64,000 nt of DNA from Mesorhizobium hawassense. GTDB lineage: Bacteria; Pseudomonadota; Alphaproteobacteria; Rhizobiales; Rhizobiaceae. Made by a program: the position numbers and the translations under genes. The notes below the pieces were generated by a model. It did no database searches. It was not told the origin of the DNA and saw nothing but the letters and a program-made list of their open reading frames with translations. Shown here piece after piece: positions 60,490 through 64,000 of the stretch. Location: NCBI RefSeq assembly GCF_003289945.1, contig NZ_QMBP01000011.1, positions 124,001 to 188,000 on the forward strand, written 5' to 3'. The stretch's first letter is position 1. Every line of letters begins with the position of its first letter.

Positions 60490-60796
60490 TGTCTTTCGCG
60501 CGGGAGCGCGATCCTGTTCCAAGAGCCAAAATCACGGCGACCCCCGCCAGCCGTGCGTCTTGATAGAATTTTTCACGGCTCCGCACAATCTGAGCCAGAA
60601 TCATCGCCGCGCTCTTTTCCTCCACGATCAGAAGCGCCCCAACTCGTCGGCTTGGCCGGCAGCACCTAAACGGCTGTCAGCCAGTTGTCAGGTCGGATTC
60701 GCTATCCCGTACCAATGACGGTCGCAAGCCGTCGTGGCCTGTCGTCGAAATTATCAATCGCACTGCACTTCCCCCAACCTCCCGAAAGGAGACCTC
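60490..60796. other. Intergenic region without a recognisable gene
   Basis: About 307 bp lie between the hydroxylase gene and a tiny secreted-protein frame. I see no terminator, RNA or clear promoter here. Confidence 0.5.
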
Positions 60797-60907
60797 ATGT
60801 ATCGCACTCTTGCTTCACCCGCCCTCGCGGTCATGGTCGCCGGACCCGCTCTGGCAGCCAGCAGATGCAGCACGGCTGCGACATCTTTGGCCGAATTGGT
60901 TCACTAA
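60797..60907 (+). CDS. Small (36 aa) frame with signal-peptide-like start, doubtful
   Basis: AAGGAGA precedes the ATG by 5 bases. The product begins YRTLASPALAVMVAGPALAA, a plausible signal peptide, but only about 16 residues follow before the stop. It may be a truncated exported protein, or a real small one. It precedes the Gly/Asp-rich gene by 23 bp, which suggests a leader role or a shared transcript. Confidence 0.35.
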   Translation: MYRTLASPALAVMVAGPALAASRCSTAATSLAELVH

Positions 60908-60930
60908 CAGCGCTCCACGAGGAGGATAAG

Positions 60931-61314
60931 ATGACCCGAATTCCCTTCAACCGGCTCGTCTGGCTCGCGCTGCGCGCGTCGACGGCGCTGGCGCTCACCA
61001 TTGCACCCTACCACTTGACGCTCGATGGTGCGGCTAAGCTCGTTCCGGCCGTTGCCCACGCCGAGTCCGAGGGCGGTGGTGGCGGCGGCGACGGCGGTCA
61101 CGACGGCGGCGATGGTGGCGGTGACGGCGGCGAACACGATGGCGGCGACGGCCACAGCAGCAGCGGAACCTCTGGCAGCCATGACGGTGAAAAGGAATCT
61201 GCTGACGACCAGGGTGAGCATAACACAGGCACGACTGGCACTGGCGCAGATTCCGGTACCGAGACCGACGGATCCGATGACTCATCTTCCGAGCCGCTGG
61301 TGACGGACCACTGA
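60931..61314 (+). CDS. Gly/Asp-rich exported protein
   Basis: This 127-residue protein has a signal peptide (cleavage likely after VPAVAHA at 44) and a mature part of low complexity. Residues 46-75 are almost only Gly, Asp and His, with a Ser/Thr/Asp/Glu-rich tail. A good GAGGAGGAT precedes the ATG. No domain is recognised. The Asp-Gly repeats could bind metal or form an extended linker. A terminator follows. Codon use is normal, so the frame seems real. Confidence 0.7.
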   Translation: MTRIPFNRLVWLALRASTALALTIAPYHLTLDGAAKLVPAVAHAESEGGGGGGDGGHDGGDGGGDGGEHDGGDGHSSSGTSGSHDGEKESADDQGEHNTGTTGTGADSGTETDGSDDSSSEPLVTDH

Positions 61315-61340
61315 GTGCGTCCCGCATAGGTGGACGCATT

Positions 61341-61375
61341 GGCCCGACTGCGAAGACGCAGCGGGCCTTTCTCTT
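61341..61375 (+). terminator. Terminator after the Gly/Asp-rich gene
   Basis: GGCCCGACTGCG pairs with CGCAGCGGGCC (one base bulged) over AAGA and is followed by TTTCTCTT. It lies about 27 bp after the stop. Confidence 0.7.
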
Positions 61376-61454
61376 GAGGTTTGATCAGGGGCGCGAGCCA
61401 CAAAGGTAAAGGCCGGCGCCCTTCGATCACCAGCACTAAAGTTTTGCTGGGGCG

Positions 61455-62762
61455 TTACTCGCGTTCCTTGCGCAGCTTTGCCCAGTATTCCAGCCGCTTC
61501 CTGATCTCACGCTCGAAACCACGCTCCGGCGGATCGTAGAAAGTGTGGCGGCCCATTTTCTCAGGGAAATAATCCTGACCGGAAAACGCGTCCGGTTCGT
61601 CATGGTCGTAGCGGTAGCCGGCGCCGTAATCCTCCTGCTTCATCAGCTTGGTCGGCGCATTGAGGATGTGCTTGGGCGGCAGCAGCGAGCCGAACTCCTT
61701 GGCGGCGGCGGTCGCGGCCTTGAAGGCGTTGTAGACGGCGTTGGATTTCGGTGCCGTGGCCAAGTAAGCGGCGGCCTGGGCGAAGGCGAGCTCGCCTTCC
61801 GGCGAGCCAAGATAATCATAGGCGTCCTTGGCCGCGTTGGCGATGACCAGCGCCTGAGGATCGGCGAGCCCGATATCCTCCACCGCCATGCGCACGAGCC
61901 GGCGGCCGAGATAGAGCGGATCCTCGCCGGCATCGAACATGCGCGCAAGGTAATAAAGCGCGGCATCCGGATCGGAACCGCGCACCGATTTATGCAGCGC
62001 CGAGATCAGGTTGTAGTGGCCGTCCTGGCCCTTGTCATAGATCGGCGCGCGGCGTTGGATGACGCGCTGCAGGCCTTCCGGGCCGAACACTTCGCCTTTC
62101 TTGGCGGCACGCCAGACTTCCTCGGCCAGCGTCAGCGAGGCGCGGCCGTCGCCGTCGGCCATGCGGATAAGCATCGAGCGTGCTTCGTCGTCGAGCGGCA
62201 GCGCCCTGCCCTCCGTTTCTTCCGCCCGCACCAGGAGCTTGGCGATGCTTTCCTCGCCCAGCGAACGGAACACCAGCACGCGCGCGCGGGACAGAAGCGC
62301 GGCATTCAGCTCGAAGGACGGATTTTCCGTGGTGGCGCCGACCAGCACCACCGTGCCGTCCTCCATCACGGGGAGAAAACCATCCTGCTGGGCGCGGTTG
62401 AAGCGATGGATCTCGTCGACGAAGAGCAGCGTCTGGCGGCCGTTGGCCCGCCTCAGCTTGGCCGCCTCGAAGACCTTCTTGAGGTCGGCGACGCCGGAAA
62501 ACACCGCCGAGATTTGCTCGAAGGCGAGATTGGTCTCGCCGGCCAGCAGCCGCGCCACGGTCGTCTTGCCGGTGCCGGGCGGGCCCCAGAAGATCATCGA
62601 GCCGAGCGAGCCGGAATCGATCAGCCTGGTCAGCGCGCCATCGGGGCCGGTCAGATGCTCCTGGCCGACGACCTCGCCGAGGTTCTTCGGGCGCAGCCGA
62701 TCTGCAAGCGGCCGGCCGGGCGGCGCTTTCTCCGGTTCATCTGCGCTGAAGAGATCCGCCAT
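61455..62762 (-). CDS. rarA: Replication-associated recombination protein RarA (MgsA)
   Basis: This 435-residue AAA+ ATPase acts at stalled replication forks. It shows ADRLRPKNLGEVVGQEHLTG, Walker A FWGPPGTGKTTVARLLAG, Walker B TLLFVDEIHRFNRAQQDGFLPV and sensor 1 VLVGATTENPSFELN. The C-terminal SDPDAALYYLARMFDAGEDPLYLGRRLVRMAVEDIGLADPQ and YDHDEPDAFSGQDYFPEKMG are classic for RarA. It is 39 bp after the degP gene, a common order in Rhizobiales. Confidence 0.97.
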   Translation of the reverse strand: MADLFSADEPEKAPPGRPLADRLRPKNLGEVVGQEHLTGPDGALTRLIDSGSLGSMIFWGPPGTGKTTVARLLAGETNLAFEQISAVFSGVADLKKVFEAAKLRRANGRQTLLFVDEIHRFNRAQQDGFLPVMEDGTVVLVGATTENPSFELNAALLSRARVLVFRSLGEESIAKLLVRAEETEGRALPLDDEARSMLIRMADGDGRASLTLAEEVWRAAKKGEVFGPEGLQRVIQRRAPIYDKGQDGHYNLISALHKSVRGSDPDAALYYLARMFDAGEDPLYLGRRLVRMAVEDIGLADPQALVIANAAKDAYDYLGSPEGELAFAQAAAYLATAPKSNAVYNAFKAATAAAKEFGSLLPPKHILNAPTKLMKQEDYGAGYRYDHDEPDAFSGQDYFPEKMGRHTFYDPPERGFEREIRKRLEYWAKLRKERE

Positions 62763-62801
62763 TCAAATCTTCAAAGCTTGTGAGACGACCCTCGGACCGC
62801 C

Positions 62802-64000
62802 TCAATAGCGCAACACCTGGCGCAATATCTGCCCGCCGCGCTCGACGGTAAAGCGCCACCAGCGCGTGTCCTGCTGGGCAACCTGTGCCAACGTCGCCGC
62901 GTTGTCGATGGTGGTTCCGTTCACCTCGCGCACGATGTCGCCGGGCTGGAAGCCGAAATCGGCGGCTGGCGAATCGCGGCTGATATCGATGACGGTGACG
63001 CCCTTGAGATCGGTGCGAAGGCCAAGTCGCTGGGCAAGCCTGGGCGACAGTTCCGCGACCTTGGCGCCGGAAAAGGGACTGCGACCGCGCAAGGTGACTT
63101 CGCTGGGCTTGGCGCCTTCCGGCGCGCGCTCCAGCGGAATTTCCATCGTCGCCTGCTGACCCTTGCTGAGCACGGCGAAGGTCGCCTTGGTGCCGATCGA
63201 CAGCGTCGCCATGCGGTAGTCGAGCGCCTCGATGCTTTCGACCGGCGTGTTGTTGAGCGACAGGATGACATCGCCCGGCTTCAGCCCCGCCTTACCGGCA
63301 GGCCCGGCGGCGTCGACAGATGACACCAATGCGCCGGTGGGCTTCTCCATGCCGAGCGACTCGGCGATCTGCGGCGTCACCATTTCGAATTCCGCGCCGA
63401 TATAGGGGCGCTCGAAGAAGTCGAGACCGGCCTTGGCGGCATCGGCAAAGGCGCGCACCATGTTCGAGGGAATGGCGAAGCCGATGCCGATCGAGCCGCC
63501 GCTGCGGCTGTAGATAGCCGTATTGATGCCGACCAGCTGGCCGCCCATGTTGATCAGCGCGCCCCCTGAATTGCCGGGATTGATGGCGGCATCGGTCTGG
63601 ATGAAATAGCCAGAATCCGAAACGCCGATATGGCTGCGGGCGAGTGCGGAGACAATGCCGCTGGTGGTGGTCTGGCCGACGCCGAACGGGTTGCCGATCG
63701 CCAGCACTAGGTCGCCGACCTCGAGCGCGTCGGAATCGCCGATGGCGATCACCGGGAACGGCTTGTCGGCCGAGATCTTGAGCACCGCGAGATCGAGCGT
63801 CTCGTCCTTGAGCATGACCTTGGAGGTGAATTCGCGGCCATCGGCGGTCGCGACCTTCACCTCGTCGGCGTCCTTGATGACGTGGTAGTTGGTGACGATG
63901 ACGCCGCTCGGATCGACCAGCACGCCGGAGCCCAGCGAAGACTGCGCGCGCGGCTGGGCGCGGCCGAAGAACTCTTCGAAGAAGGGATCGCCCTCGAAAG
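62802..64000 (-). CDS. Do-family serine protease DegP/HtrA (5' end outside window)
   Basis: This periplasmic protease/chaperone is open at the window edge; about 399 residues are present and the signal peptide is missing. The catalytic histidine is in TNYHVIKDADEVKVATADG, the aspartate in DETLDLAVLKISAD and the serine in INPGNSGGALINMGGQLVGINTAIYS. Two PDZ domains follow (EMVTPQIAESLGMEKPTGALVSSV, and a second beginning VAELSPRLAQRLGLRTDLKGVTVIDI). The start of the frame, FEGDPFFEEFFGR, matches the loop of the DegP/Q type. It lies directly before rarA. Confidence 0.95.
   Translation of the reverse strand, partial: FEGDPFFEEFFGRAQPRAQSSLGSGVLVDPSGVIVTNYHVIKDADEVKVATADGREFTSKVMLKDETLDLAVLKISADKPFPVIAIGDSDALEVGDLVLAIGNPFGVGQTTTSGIVSALARSHIGVSDSGYFIQTDAAINPGNSGGALINMGGQLVGINTAIYSRSGGSIGIGFAIPSNMVRAFADAAKAGLDFFERPYIGAEFEMVTPQIAESLGMEKPTGALVSSVDAAGPAGKAGLKPGDVILSLNNTPVESIEALDYRMATLSIGTKATFAVLSKGQQATMEIPLERAPEGAKPSEVTLRGRSPFSGAKVAELSPRLAQRLGLRTDLKGVTVIDISRDSPAADFGFQPGDIVREVNGTTIDNAATLAQVAQQDTRWWRFTVERGGQILRQVLRY

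Overview
The window is a piece of alphaproteobacterial chromosome, almost certainly from Mesorhizobium or a close relative in the Rhizobiales. The base composition is GC-rich. Markers include an N-terminal lipoyl domain fused to PdhB, a fused IspDF, paired NtrBC and NtrYX systems, a eukaryotic-type glutamine synthetase (GlnII) beside a bacterial GlnA, and a RIME-like double palindrome. I saw no rRNA, tRNA, insertion sequence, prophage, plasmid gene or CRISPR array. This is core chromosome with a few decayed genes, not an island.

Layout. 1-4059: end of an aromatic aminotransferase, mazG, then hflX, hfq and a D-amino-acid aminotransferase on the minus strand. 4142-11546: ntrX, ntrY, ntrC, ntrB and dusB on the minus strand, the nitrogen phosphorelay genes. 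11672-13511: a RIME-like repeat, ispDF and the cinA C-terminal gene. 13508-22705: a long minus-strand pyruvate dehydrogenase/lipoate block (ftsB-like, pdhA, pdhB, DUF5076, pdhC, a membrane protein, an SGNH hydrolase, lpdA, glsB, lipA, ratA/COQ10). 22862-27573: eno, a PRC-barrel protein, dodecin, kdsA and small genes. 27759-35373: cpdB, NADH dehydrogenase II, 5-formyl-THF cyclo-ligase, a divergent lrp/ald pair, a candidate sRNA locus, DUF1203 and OmpA genes. 35478-40795: GNAT, sseA, alaX, cysteine synthase, an SDR and an alpha/beta hydrolase. 40857-48288: an RhlE-like helicase, pccB, two glycosyltransferases and a frameshifted secreted CxxCH protein. 48285-54453: nnrDE, glnB-glnA, a decayed DmpA-type peptidase, glnII and a divergent gstI-like gene. 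54519-64000: an MHS transporter, ATP12, EamA, RluA, an Asp/Asn-hydroxylase-like protein, a Gly/Asp-rich secreted protein, rarA and a partial degP.

How it works together. Nitrogen control is the theme. NtrB/NtrC sit at one end. About 40 kb away are their likely targets: glnB-glnA behind a good -24/-12 (sigma-54) element, and glnII and a gstI-like gene behind back-to-back -24/-12 elements flanking an NtrC-type dyad. NtrC keeps GAFTGA and can work with sigma-54; NtrX lacks it. The second theme is pyruvate-to-acetyl-CoA metabolism, with enolase, all three PDH components and lipoyl synthase in one direction.

I did not find a wholly new multi-gene system. The items most worth following are the glnII/gstI intergenic region, a three-hairpin candidate sRNA near 34.1 kb, an 18-bp tandem repeat with compensatory changes touching the lpdA stop codon, an element shared upstream of dusB-ntrBC and ntrYX, and a 190-residue insertion in the MHS transporter.
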